From positions 94,888,345 to 94,952,344 of the forward strand of contig JAVIAB010000124.1 of assembly GCA_032433765.1 (NCBI GenBank): DNA of 64,000 nucleotides. Direction: 5' to 3'. The stretch comes from Megaustenia siamemsis (lineage: Eukaryota > Mollusca > Gastropoda > Stylommatophora > Ariophantidae). This document shows, piece after piece, positions 23,201 to 33,759 of the stretch. Numbering within the stretch: the first letter of the stretch is position 1; each line of letters starts with the position of its first letter. The translations under genes were made by a program, and so were the position numbers. Below the pieces are notes generated by a model. It searched no databases. It was given only the letters and a program-made list of their open reading frames with translations, and was not told the DNA's origin.

Positions 23201-26200
23201 GCCTGGGAAGTGTTTGTTGAAGACCTATGTTCCATAGGGAGCTGAAAGGTAGAAGAAGAAGAATATAAATCAACAACTATTGAAAAGAAATGAAGTCGAT
23301 ATTATAATGAGGTATGTTCATGATGGGCAGCATAGAAACAAATGACGAACTGATAATAAAAAAGTAAAGTACCCCCGTCACGCCAAGTGGCGTATAGGGA
23401 AATATAGTGTTCATCATCATCAAGTACCGGGCCTAGTGGCGTAGGTGATCATGTCTCTCCACAACTTTCGATCTCGACAGCTATTTATCATTTCTGTTGT
23501 TGACCTTCTGCCAAGCCATTCTCTTAAGCTGTCTGTTATTTTTTATCTTTGCTTCCTTCTATCTCTTCGGCCCTCAATTTTTCCAGTTGTTCCAATATAT
23601 TCCAGTTGTTCTCTTCTCATTACATGGCCAAAAAATGATGATTGTCTCTTCCTAACATTGGAAATTAGCTCTCTTTTTGCTTTGACCTTTCTCAGAACCT
23701 CTTCATTACTCTTCTTAGCTGTCCATGATATTCTAAACATTCTTCTGTAAAACCACATTTCTACAGACTCCAGTGATTTTCTTGTCTGTTGTCCTATTGT
23801 CCATGATTCGCATCCGTATGTTAAGACTGGCTCTACGTAAGATTTAAGAACTCTTTTTCTTGTTTCTATTGTCAAAAATGGATTGCATAGTATTTTCCTC
23901 ATTTTTTTTGGAAAGCTGCTTTTGCCTGAGCCATTCTACATCTCACCTCTTTTGTATATCTTCCGTCTGAGTTTAACAAAGTTCACAAATATTTATATCC
24001 ATTTACCTGTTTTAATATTGTTCCACTTGTCTTTGTTTTGCACTGAGGTGATGTCGTTTTCTTTGTTGTTACCATTACCTCTGTCTTTTTGCTATTAAGG
24101 ATGAGTCCTTTATTTTTGCTTTTCTTCACTACAATGTCTAACATTTCTTGTAACTCATTTTCACTCTTAGCCATTAATACTGTGTCCTCAGCATACCTTA
24201 GATTATTAATAGTATGACCTCCAATTGTTATTCCAGGCATGCCCCTTATGGATCTTAAAATAATCTCACTATAAATATTAAACAAATCTGATGACAGCAC
24301 ACAACCTTGTCTAACACCCTGTTTTATTTGTTGAAACATTCCCAATTGGTTTCCAGTTCTTATGGCCGCTGTTTGTTGCCAGTACATGTTCTTTATCATT
24401 CTTAGATCGTAGATGTCTATGTTTATGCTTTCTAAAATGTTGATTATTTCTTGGTGCTTTACTTTGTCAAATGCCTTGATGTAATTTATGAAACATAGGT
24501 ATAGATCTGTTTTCACCTCTATGGCTCTTTCTACTAAAGATCTTATGATATAAATGACATTGTTTGTCCCTTTATCTCTAACAAAACCACACTGTTCATC
24601 GCTAATTTCTGGACTGATTTTGTTTCGCACTCTTCGCATGATGATTCTTAGTAATATCTTAGTCATATGACTCATAAGGCTTATTGTGCGATGATCATCG
24701 CATTCAATCGCACCCGATTTCTTTGGTAACGCTCTGAATATTGATTTGAGCATGTCGTCTGGTATATATCCGCTGTTGTAGATATCATTCAATATCTTTG
24801 TTATTATTTCTATTCCAAAATCACCCATGGCTTCAATCTCCTCTTTAGTTATATTATCTGGTCCAGGAGCTTTGCCTGCTTTCATATTGCGCAAGGTGTA
24901 TTCCACTTCTTCTCTTATTATTTCTGGCCCTTATCCATTATCCTTAATATTTACTTCCGTTCGTTCATCATTATAAAAAATTTTTAATGTATTCTGTCCA
25001 TCGTTCCCTTATGTTTTCTTGATCAATCAACAGTTCTCCTTTCTTTGATCTGAAACATCCAGTTTTTGATTGCGTTTTTCTTCCTGTTAATTCCTCAATT
25101 TGTTTGTATATAGCTTTAGCATCTCCTTTTTGTTGCAATTCGATTTCTTTGCATCTCTCTTTTAGCCATGCTTCTTTTGCTTCATTACTTTTTACTACAA
25201 TTTCTTTATTTAACCTCTTATACTCATCTTTATTTTCTTTATTTCTTCTTCTTGTATCCCTTAGCTGCAAAATATCATCTGTCATCCATTTCTTCCTTGA
25301 ATTTGTCCTCACTGGTGGTATGAACTCTTTTGATGTTTGTTGCATTGACTCTTTTAGCATTTCCCACTGTCCATCAATGCTTTGTATCTTCTCTATTGCA
25401 TTGTACCGGTTCTGAATTGTGATTTTATATTTGTCATGCAGCTGCTTGTCTGATTTTAGTAAATCTAAATTTAACTTGATGTTAACTGAGGCTCGTGTTG
25501 TTCTTTTTAATTTTACTCTAAGCTTTCCCACAACTGGTACATGATCAATATTGCAATCTGCCCCTGGTCTAGTTTTCACACACACCAGACTGTTTCTAAA
25601 TCTATTGCTTATCATTATATAATCAATTTGATTACGTGCGTTGTCCCCTGGACTTTTCCATGTCGACAGACGTCTTGGATGTTGCTTAAACCAGATGTTT
25701 CCTATCATTATGTTGTGTGTTCTTGCCCAGTCAATAAGTTTCTCACCTCTTTCATTCCTCTTGCCTAAGCCATAATGAGCAACTACTTCCTCAACACTTT
25801 CCTTTCCTACTTTTGCGTTAAAATCCCCTAGAACTATGGTGTTTTCATGTGGTTTGCATTCATGAAGTGCCTCATTTAACTCGTCGTAAAATTTATCAAT
25901 AGTTTCCTCTAGACTGTCTGCAGTTGGTGCATAAACTTGTATAAGATTTATGTCTATTGGCTTTCCATTCAATTTCTCTAAAAGGACTCTGTCAGATATT
26001 GGGTAAAAGCCTTTCACTGTTCTTGCTCTTTCTGCATCCAAGATGATACCTACTCCTCTTTGGTGTTCAGTACCTCCAGTATATAGTATTCTATGTTTAT
26101 CAGAATATATCCCCCCTGATCCGGTGTATCTCATTTCGCAAAGTCACAGTAATTGTAAGCCCATTCTTTTCATTTCTTGTATGACATTTTCTAGTTTACC

Positions 26201-27986
26201 CTTCTGCATGAGTGTTCTCACATTCTAAGTACCTATCTTTAGAGTTTGTTTAATCTTTATTTTGCTTACAGTCGCTTGATGACGATCAGGTATCACCTGT
26301 AGCACATGATATCCCCTACCGAACGAGGGTTTTCCATGGGAACCCTCTTAACGTTGTTGTCGTTATATCTAATGTTGTGGCGATTCATGATTACACAAAG
26401 AAATTACGACGGTGGATTTCTGTTGCCTTCTGTCGGTTTGTTTACGGTTGACTCCGCAAAACTTTGACTAAAAAGTCTCACCCACAGGCAGTGGGGTTGT
26501 TTTACGTCGGGGTACCCTCCCTTAGCCTTTTACTCTATAATATAGTGTTAGTGACCCTATATTTTACTGACCTTAAGCACATGATTTTTGGGGTAATGTG
26601 GTCGGTATTACGCCCGTGCTGCTTTACTTTCCCAGTAAAAAATCCAGCACCCATTTAATGCTGGGTGAACCCGGAAGCCGTCGGAACTGATAATGATACG
26701 AAAGATTATGGCTGATAGTTTAGTTTTATACTTCATGTGAAATATCAGAGATAAATTTAATGGGAAAGTAAAGGAACGAAGAGATAGGGGGAAACAATGA
26801 GAAAAGCTACAAGACAGCTTATCAAAATGGCTTAGCAGAAGGTCGTCAGGGAAAATAATAAATAACTGTCGAGATCGAAAGTTGTGGAGAGACATGACCT
26901 TGGCCAGCAGGCATGGTACTTGATGATGTTGAATATCTGCTTCATTCAATAGTTATTGTTGTCTTAGTATATAAACCTTTTTTTTCGTTTCAATAAATGT
27001 CCATAAACTGAGGATTGTATTCTCCTGATGTTACCAACAGTTTGACAGAATGAATTCCTTTCGTTCTTCAACTGTCGATAAATGAGGAACTGAGTAAAAT
27101 GGTAGGAGTGAAAAATACATAAAGTAACAGATACATTGGTTTGGTTCAGTAGAAAAATAGAATGATCAAAACAAGACACAACGAGTCTTCAATAAAAGTT
27201 GCAAGAAAACCAGAACTAAGGGTCACCACACACACAAATAGATTGATCATATATTATAAACTTTAGGAAACATAAAAGTAGGAGAAGCCAATAGAAGAGC
27301 AAAGACAGCAAACTGTATCTTCTCTCGACGCTAACAGGCAAATGAGCAAGAGTATAGTACGATGACTATAAACTGTATATGCCAGGGGAGGATTAATGTG
27401 AATTTTTAACAAATAATAATACATAAATATTATTATATGGGGAACTTCCGAGGCGATAATAGGGAATAATAGAATAAATAAGTATGTGTTAGCACTCGGA
27501 AAAATTAACAGACAAACAACAACAGAAAAAAACGAAGAACAATATATGGTCCGAAGTGGGATCGAACCCGTACTCCCTCACTTTGGCTGAGTGGCAGTGT
27601 GCCAAGCGTTCGGCTTCTCGTGGCAAGGCGCGGTGCCAGGGAGTACGGGTTCGATCCCACTTCGGACCATATATTGTTCTTCGTTTTTTTCTGTTGTTGT
27701 TTGTCTGTTAATTTTTCCGAGTGCTAACACTTACTTATTTGAGGATTAATGTGACTTGTATTTGAAATGAAATCGAAGACGTCATACCTAAGAGACTGAC
27801 GTTGACTGGATTCCTGAAACCTTGTTTCATAAAACAAATGATGTTTATGATGTTTGTCACTGTTCCAAATATGTCAATGGGTAGACATAGAAATGTGTTG
27901 AGAATCAGTTGACCAATGTCTCTATCGTTGTCGGTTATCATTAATCTCCCAGGTGTTTGTTCAATTAGTATGTCTGTAAACGGCAT
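20210..27986 (-). CDS. Rhodopsin-class GPCR, chemosensory/FMRFamide-receptor-like (gene 3)
   Basis: A three-exon receptor of 336 residues on the minus strand. Exon 1 is 27986-27788 (66 codons plus 1 nt, donor GTATGA), exon 2 is 22300-22086 (215 nt, acceptor TTTCAG, donor GTAAGA), and exon 3 is 20806-20210 (acceptor TTTCTAG). Splicing preserves frame. The landmarks match gene 2: TM1 IFGTVTNIINIICF, MERCLCV at the end of TM3, CFVP in TM6 and NSSMNIFIYY in TM7. The NRT sequon of loop 2 is kept. The N-terminus is shorter: a 1-base deletion relative to gene 2 puts the upstream ATG into a 13-codon frame whose TAA overlaps the used start (TAATG). Intron 1 is 5.5 kb and loaded with insertions, including a LINE-A inside a SINE-A and a palindrome 48 nt past the donor. 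It looks translatable, but a silent gene cannot be excluded. The C-terminal tail (FIIYKY) differs from gene 2. Confidence 0.8.
20811..22085. other. Intron 2 of receptor gene 3
   Basis: It is diverged from intron 2 of gene 2, with shared blocks at 20970-21130 and 21350-21510 and a C-run at 21880-21890. The minus-strand frame at 21496-21266 has no recognisable motif and no intact partner in gene 2, so I do not call it a gene. Confidence 0.5.
22500..23255 (+). mobile_element. LINE-C 3' fragment (post-RT region)
   Basis: An open frame (22517-22867) encodes SQQIGLKINRDKTNIMKINA and, further on, a GNIWKSKEIRLNIKIKMLNS stretch ending VLYDCETWRT. This is the region following the YADD box in craniofacial-development-protein-2-like EN-RT LINEs. 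Downstream, in broken frames, come the RRRWRWVGHTL-type and RPRNSWKRQMEAEMK-type segments and then an AGAAGAAGAA-like end. It lies in intron 1 of gene 3, antisense to the gene. Confidence 0.7.
23358..26683 (-). mobile_element. SINE-A split by a LINE-A insertion
   Basis: The 3' part of a minus-strand SINE-A (tail hairpin and GGGGGTACTTTAC, at 23358-23411) and its 5' part (26550-26683, with GGGTTCACCCAGCATTAAAT) are separated by 3.1 kb of LINE. A direct repeat GAACTGATAAT at 23347-23357 and 26684-26694 is the SINE's own target duplication, showing that the two halves belong together. The tRNA head is missing at the 5' end. Confidence 0.85.
23412..26538 (-). mobile_element. LINE-A (RTE-like), nearly full-length but disabled
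   Basis: A 3127-bp minus-strand LINE bounded by an 11-bp duplication, AATATAGTGTT, at 23401-23411 and 26539-26549. About 300 bases of 5' UTR precede one EN-RT frame. The endonuclease (26240-25500) has QVYAPTAD, VLGDFNAKVG, RNQIDYIMISNRFRNS and CNIDHVPV motifs. The RT (24906-23983) has GKAPGPDNI, HRTISLMSHMTKIL, INYIKAFDKV, GVRQGCVLSSDLF and LRYAEDTVLMA. Post-RT is SYVEPVLTYGCESWTI to SSFFGHVMRRE (23820-23620). Lesions visible are a TAG in the GTWNVRTL motif near 26225, another stop before the EMRYTG block, a frameshift plus TAA at 24915-24970, YAED instead of YADD, and a break at 23900-23980. The 3' tail is (GAT)n. The SINE it entered was already in intron 1 of receptor gene 3. Confidence 0.9.
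26755..26935 (+). mobile_element. LINE-A 3' stub
   Basis: The last ~180 bases of LINE-A on the plus strand, recognisable by AATAAATAACTGTCGAGATC, GAAAGTTGTGGAGAGACATG and GGTACTTGATGATG. It abuts the split SINE-A and is antisense to receptor gene 3. Confidence 0.7.
27165..27360 (+). mobile_element. LINE-B 3' stub
   Basis: It matches the end of the LINE-B copy at 38700-38880: AACGAGTCTTCAATAAAAGT, then GAAGAGCAAAGACAGCAAAC and CCTCGACGCTAA-like sequence. It lies in intron 1 of receptor gene 3. Confidence 0.6.
27477..27739. repeat. Near-perfect palindromic element with tRNA-like core
   Basis: Two 102-bp inverted arms, 27477-27578 and 27638-27739, are almost exact reverse complements. For example, TAGCACTCGG on the left faces CCGAGTGCTA on the right. 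They enclose a ~59-bp loop. The loop begins with an A-box-like TGGCTGAGTGGC, and the right arm carries a B-box, GGTTCGATCCC, about 65 bases on. The left arm carries the same B-box inverted. As RNA it would fold into a long hairpin capped by a tRNA-Ser/Leu-like element. It lies in intron 1 of receptor gene 3, 48 nt from the splice donor. A decayed relative is at 1175-1456. Confidence 0.85.
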
Positions 27987-28089
27987 TACGTGATTTTAGT
28001 TGTTGTCCAAGATGTGTCTGCGTACATTCTTAATGATAACCTCAGTTTTAAAAAAATACATCGCGTCAACTTAATCTTTTTATTGTGCT

Positions 28090-28740
28090 ATATATCACAT
28101 CTCTGACAACAACAGAAGCTCCTGTGGTAATAATATATTATTTTTGATACAATTGTCCCTTATAAGTCCCGGAAATGCGTTTAGCACATTTGGGAGTTCA
28201 AAGACGTTCAAATCGTTTACACGCAACAATGAAATCATCCATTGATACACTGCTTCTCATGCAGTGTTTTTATATTCTACAAAATCAACAAATGAAGTGA
28301 AAAACATTAAACTTTAATTATATATGAAACTTGGAAAAACGGTTCCTTTTAATTTGTATTTATTTATGTTCGATATTTTTTACCATTTCTTTTTCAAGTA
28401 TGCATTGTTGGAATGATTGATGTGTCTGCGTTCACATTGCTCTCTCAGAAAATTATATAATCATTTCTTACATAAAATGTAATTGAATGACATCAAAACT
28501 GGCTGATTTTGAGAAAGAGAGTAAACGAAGACTGATTTTACCATCAACATTTTAACATTTCTCCTGTCTAATGTGCCTGGTCTAGAAGGTGAAAAAACAG
28601 GAGTACAGTCGCTGACGGTTATCTACAAATATAGACGAATTTGTGATACCGTGTACGTGTGCGATTAAAATACGTTGATACGTTTCTATTTGTTTTATGT
28701 TTAAATATCAAGAAAAATGATTTCCGATATCGATTTTTAC
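28090..28740. other. Upstream flank of receptor gene 3 (duplicated block)
   Basis: Non-coding sequence related to the gene 2 flank (13480-14100), including a GTTTACACGC-containing block near 28217 and one near 13570. No promoter motif can be named with confidence. Confidence 0.5.
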
Positions 28741-28744
28741 AGTA

Positions 28745-29125
28745 TGTGTCTCAATACATGCGAGATGCGATGCTTGAGAAAAGTAACAAACAGCACAAGA
28801 AGAGATAGAATACCAAATGAAACCATAAGAAAAATGATAGGAACAAAACCCTGCCAAGAATATATAGAACAACATCAACTTAAATGATTTGGTCACCTGG
28901 TTAGAATGAATCCTCACCAATCACCATCAAGGGCGTTCTTCTCGAGAATGCATGGGAAAAGACCAAGAGGAAGACAAAGGAGAAGATGGATAGATGCAGT
29001 GACAGAGACATGTATCAACAAAGGAAATTCACTAATTCAGACAGTTCGAGCAGCTCCAGAACGACAAATGATATAACCACGAGACCTTTTAGGTATCAGT
29101 GAAAAGAGAAAAGAAGAAGAAAAGT
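28745..29125 (+). mobile_element. LINE 3' fragment inserted in the gene 3 flank
   Basis: The plus strand reads KRYRIPNETIRKMIGTKPC, then QLKWFGHLVRMNPHQSPSRA and GKRPRGRQRRRWIDAV, the C-terminal end of an RTE-like LINE protein with the WFGHLVRM motif intact, followed by a GAAGAAGAA tail. The corresponding place upstream of gene 2 (about 14050-14110) lacks it, so it arrived after the duplication. Confidence 0.75.
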
Positions 29126-29129
29126 TTAA

Positions 29130-30480
29130 CGTGACCATGCTGTATTTGTAACAATAATGACCTGTTCTATAATATGAACAACACTTTGATTTTGCAAACT
29201 ACAGAAATACAGCAACATCTTCAGCTACGGATTCAGTCTTGTTCTTTCAAGCTTTCGTACTGAAAAAATAGAAACATACTGACATGCTTCAACATCATAA
29301 AGTAAAACATAAATCTGGATTATTGTGTTTCTCTTCTATGTTCTTATTTTCCTGTCTGTTAAATTTAATTCGGACATATCTTCCAACGAATGTTGTGTTG
29401 TATCTGTGCTTCAACTAACTTAATGTTCATTGAGTTATTTTTCTTTTAGAAATAGACATATACCACACGTATTTGATTTATGCACTTTTAAATTCAATAA
29501 ATTGCATGTTATATATCTGGGACATGGTTACTGTTATATACTGCCACCAAAACTCTACATAATTATCTTAACATTATATCAGAAAATAACACGCCTCATG
29601 TTAAGAAAAAAAGATTGATTGGAAGATATTTTGCAATCATTTAGCGACATATGTTGTCTAGAAAATTGGATACTTTCTAGAATAATAAAAGTACACGATT
29701 TATTAAAAAAATATATAGCGAAATTTAAGTCAAAGTTACATCAATCAGATTATAGATACCCGTAGTTATTGATGGATGTTGAATATACATCATCTTGACT
29801 TGGTCAATAATTTCATTTGTTCATCGTTCACGCTGATATCAAGCCAGCCATTTATTTCTGACGTCAGTATTATTAGAGTAATACATTGACCTGTCTATAG
29901 TTATAATTTATATTTTTAGATAAGCATTAATTTACAATAGTTAACTCTGTGACGAGTTTGCATTGAGAGCTTCCACAGTCTCCAATAATGCCCAACGTAT
30001 AATAACGTCTATATGATGTTATTGATAATAATATTACACGTTCGTCCTCAAGGTGATGCTATAGGGCGCATGGAATAGGAGAAAAATAAATGAGAACTAG
30101 TTTGCGACATGTCTTAGACTATTTCTGGTTGCTCTTCTTGTGGTGTTGTTTTTGTTAAAATGACCTCACCTTCATATTGTTAAACTGTCACTAAACAACC
30201 ACACAAAAGTACCAGGAAGGGAATAGCTCGTCTTTTGAACTCTCACTAGATAACCACACAATAGAACCAGGAAGAAAATAGTTGAGTCCGTTGAACTCTG
30301 ACTAAGCAATCACATAGGATAACTAGGAAAAAATTGTTACGTCCGTTGAACTCAAACTAAATAACTTAACAAAGAAATCATTTGAACAATAATTGTGACC
30401 TTTGATAACGACTCATCTGAAAATGAGACAAATAAAGAGCGTGACTCAACATGTAATGTTATTAGGGAGTAAAAGTGTTA
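29130..30480. other. Far-upstream flank of gene 3: duplicated block and ~56-bp tandem repeat
   Basis: It matches 14130-15640 upstream of gene 2 in order and orientation, without the SINE-A found there. At 30178-30385 a unit typified by TTGAACTCTCACTAGATAAC repeats about 3.5 times. There is no coding signal. Confidence 0.6.
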
Positions 30481-30489
30481 CAATTTATT

Positions 30490-30665
30490 ATAACAGGTAA
30501 ACGCCCTTTAGATCTTATATACGGTGTTAGTAACCATATCTTTTAATGACCATTAACTCTCTTTATTGGTACAATTTTTGGCATATTAGGCCACATTATT
30601 TGTAGATGAGGTCAGTGTTATGCTGCTACCTTTATCAGAGAATTAGTCCTAAGAGAATGGAGTTG
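30490..30665 (-). mobile_element. Possible very old SINE-A
   Basis: The order of segments (TATACGGTGTTAGTAACCAT, then GACC, ATTAGGCCACATTATT and GTCAGTGTTATGCTG) parallels the minus-strand SINE-A tail and body but with heavy divergence and no head. Confidence 0.35.
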
Positions 30666-30799
30666 GTGCGTATTTTCTTGAATTGTATATTCAAAAGATT
30701 CGCTTAGAAGTAACAGTTCCATTAACTTAGCTTTGAAAGATATGATATTTAACTAGTCTATATGTTTATAAATAGTTTAAATGTAGTGTATACTGTATT

Positions 30800-31050
30800 T
30801 AACTTCTTCTTCTATCTTTCCTCATTTACGTTTCAGATCGGAGGGAACATACACTTTGCCGTGTTTGCTCCTCTGTTCGCTTCTACCTGCTATGATATTT
30901 CCTAACGTTTTAATAGTCCATCAATCCATCTGTTTCGTTGACGGTCCTCAGGTTTAATAATTTTGCAGCGTTTGATGAAGGCGCTCTGTGTCGTATTTTT
31001 ATCTAGTTGTCTTTTTGCGTGGTCAAACCATTTTATCTATTGTTTCTTTA
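30800..31050 (-). mobile_element. LINE-B 3' fragment
   Basis: Similar to the 218-400 part of the first LINE-B stub: CTTTCCTCATTTACG, a GTTTGCTCCTCTGTTCGCTT block and CCATCTGTTTCGTTGACGGT. Short and decayed. Confidence 0.5.
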
Positions 31051-31084
31051 TGTATTCAATTCAAAATTATTTATGTAATTAATT

Positions 31085-31395
31085 AAGAGTAATGAAAACG
31101 TTCTGAAAGAGGCCAAAGCAAAAAGAGAGACAACTGCCAATATTACAGGAAGAAACAATCATAATTTTTTGGCAATGTAATGAGAAGAAAACAACTGAAA
31201 TATATTGTAACAACTGGAAAAAATTGAGGGACGACGAGATAGAGGGAAGCAAAGAGAGAAAATACTAGATAGCTTAAGAGAATGGCTTGGCAGAAGGTCA
31301 ACAACAGAAATGATAAATAACTGTCGAGATCAAAAGATGTGGAGAGACATGAACACCTACGCCAGCAGGCCCGGTAATTGATGATGATGTATTAA
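31085..31395 (+). mobile_element. LINE-A 3' fragment
   Basis: It has ENVLKEAKAKRET near 31095, then in broken frame the SSFFGHVMRR-type block. The standard LINE-A end follows: AGCTTAAGAGAATGGCTTGG, AACTGTCGAGATCAAAAG, GCCAGCAGGCCCGGTA and a GATGATG tail. Confidence 0.7.
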
Positions 31396-31739
31396 TTCTC
31401 ACATTTCTTTTTAGGTCCTTGTTAAGCTGAAACATCAGATATGTTTTTGATTTATGATCAAGCTAGATTAGATTCATTTAGTTCCGTCAACAGGTCATCC
31501 TCATTGTAGATCGAACAAGCCCGTAAGTACTCAGATCCCCTCCGAAGTATATCCCTCGACGTATATCGATTAATGAGCCCGGCGTTGGGTTAGTAAATAA
31601 GTATTCTTTGGATTTCTGCATGATGCTCTTGTCTGACATCCCCGATGGACATGATCATTTTTACAATCTGCTCTTAGCTGTGGATTTTCTGAGCACTGTC
31701 TAAAAGACTATATTTCTGTATCATAATTTTTAAACGAGT

Positions 31740-32035
31740 CGTTGAGGATGGTCAACCAATGGATCAGGCGGACATCATCAATGCCCTCTGAGATATAGGA
31801 AGAGCACAGGACAAACACAAATCCACGTCACTCCTTCGGATGAAAGAGATGGAAGTTAAGATGGGCACAGCCAGAAATGAGAAACGTAGTGGGCGTGTAA
31901 GAAGAATTATCAACCAACACAGAACTGGAGTCGTCAGTCGCTGGACACTGCGGGACTTGCTGAGTAGGTGATCTGAGCACCTATGGACATGTTCGGAGTG
32001 CAATGATGATGACCCTCAAATAACTCAATAAATCA
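31740..32035 (+). repeat. Interspersed repeat R3, copy 2
   Basis: The longest R3 copy, with AATCCACGTCACTCCTTCGG, GAGTCGTCAGTCGCTGGACA and the terminal AATAACTCAATAAATCAA tail. A worn opposite-strand relative seems to lie just upstream at 31495-31600. The class is not known. Confidence 0.6.
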
Positions 32036-32224
32036 AAAACTCAGTTATTGAAACGAGTGACTACGACGATACGGTGTGATCAGAAAAGTGTGAACTGTCA
32101 AGGTCTACACCGATGGTACAGAGTTCGTGCATGTGAGCTGATGCCATTTTTAGTTTACAATTTCTAATTGTATGTGCTTTTATTTTATTGTCAGGGAAGC
32201 CATATTTCCCCTCTATTTTTTTAT

Positions 32225-33060
32225 ATCATCATCAAATATCATGCCTGCTGGCGTTGGCGAGCATGTCTCTTCACAACTTTCGATCTCGACAGTTATTTAT
32301 CATTTCCGTTGTTGATATTCTGCCAAGCCGTTCTCTTAAGCTGGCCAGTATCTTTTCTCTTTGCTTCTCTCATCTCTTCGTCCCTCAATTTTCACATTTA
32401 TCAATATATTCCAGCTGTTCCATTCTCATTCAACGGCTAAAAAAATGATGATTATTTCTTCCTAATTTTGAAAATTAGCTTTTTGCTTTGGCTTCTTTTA
32501 CATTTTCATTACTTTTCTTAGCTGTCCATGGTATTATCAACATTCTTCCGTAAAACAACATTTATACAGCCTAATGTGATTTTGTTGTCTGTTATCCTAT
32601 TGTCCGTTATTTGCATCCATATATTAAGGCTGATTCTACATAACATTTAAGAACTCCTCTTTTGTTTCTTTTGTCAAAAATGGATTGTACACTATCTTTA
32701 GCATTTTTTTGGAAAGCTGTTTTTGCCTGAACCATTCTGTATATCACCAATGTTGTACATCTATCATCTGAGGTTTACAATGTTCCCAGATATTTAAATT
32801 CATTTCATTGTTTTAATATTGTTCCACTTCTCATTATTGTGCATTGCGATGATGTCTTTTTCTCTGTTGCTACCATTGCTACTTCTGTCTTTTTTCCTAT
32901 TAAGGATGAGTCCTTTATTTTTGCTTTCCTTCACTATAATGTCTAACATTTCTTGTAACTCATTTTCACTCTTATTGTAAGATGATCATCGCGTTCAATA
33001 GCACCAGATTTCTTTGGTAGGGCTATTAATATTGATGTTATCAGGTTGCCTGTTATAGTT
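32225..33060 (-). mobile_element. LINE-A, decayed 3' portion
   Basis: Read on the minus strand it has the LINE-A order: RT-end scraps (SGAIERDDH-like near 32990), a KESKNKGLILNRK-like block near 32920, post-RT pieces and the 3' end with AACTGTCGAGATCGAAAGTT near 32290. A stretch between 33000 and 32975 skips several hundred bases of RT relative to the full copy, so it also carries an internal deletion. Confidence 0.65.
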
Positions 33061-33599
33061 GTATATACTGCCGTTATATTTATATTTTTTTTTTTCCGTA
33101 GAAGATCAGGACTAAGAATTTCATCAATTCGGTCTTACAATACAAACACGTTATCATCTTGTTTGCCGTGTAAATTATAAAACAATTAAGAAACAATTGA
33201 TTTTAACAACCACACAAATAGACCTAGAAATTATATACATAAACATCATAGACATTTGTACGGCTTCTAGAAATTGACATACTTTATGATACAAGATTGA
33301 ATATAAATTGTGATTATGTGTTAGGAAACTGAGGGCATGAGTCAGCTGTTAGTGAGAATCGTTCATGACAATAACTTTGCTCTATGTTGCATTTTGTGCG
33401 TGATGAATTTGTTGAAATTTAATATTCACAGTTTGATGTTGCTAAAGTTGGTATATGGTTTGTTTTTGTTCATTGGAATCCCCGTTGAAATGTCAACTAT
33501 TCTCTGCTAATGATGACTGAGATAGGGGGAAAAAAACAACAACCGTTCAAATGAGTTTTCTCTGAATTTAAAGCAAGAACGAAAATAATAAACTAAACA

Positions 33600-33755
33600 T
33601 TGAGTTATTGAGTTATTTGCGGGTCATCATCATTGCACTCCGAACATGTCCATAGGTGCTCAGATACCCTCCTCAGCAATTCCCTCAGTGTCCAGCGACT
33701 GACGACTACAGTTCTATGTTGGTTGATAAGTCTTCTTACACGGCCACTAAAAACT
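33600..33755 (-). repeat. Interspersed repeat R3, 3' part
   Basis: On the plus strand it starts TTGAGTTATTGAGTTATTTG (the simple tail reversed) and continues GGTCATCATCATTGCACTCC to the AGTTCTATGTTGGTTGAT block, the reverse complement of the end of the copies at 17140 and 31740. It is 5' truncated. Confidence 0.6.
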
Positions 33756-33759
33756 AAAC

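Noticed and set aside
24971..26134. A stand-alone 387-codon endonuclease gene
   Set aside because: It is the endonuclease half of the LINE-A copy; the RT continues after a frameshift and the whole is bounded by one target duplication.
27585..27670. A functional tRNA gene
   Set aside because: A- and B-box-like words are present, but the cloverleaf cannot be completed with a proper acceptor stem and anticodon arm, and it is the core of a repeated palindrome.
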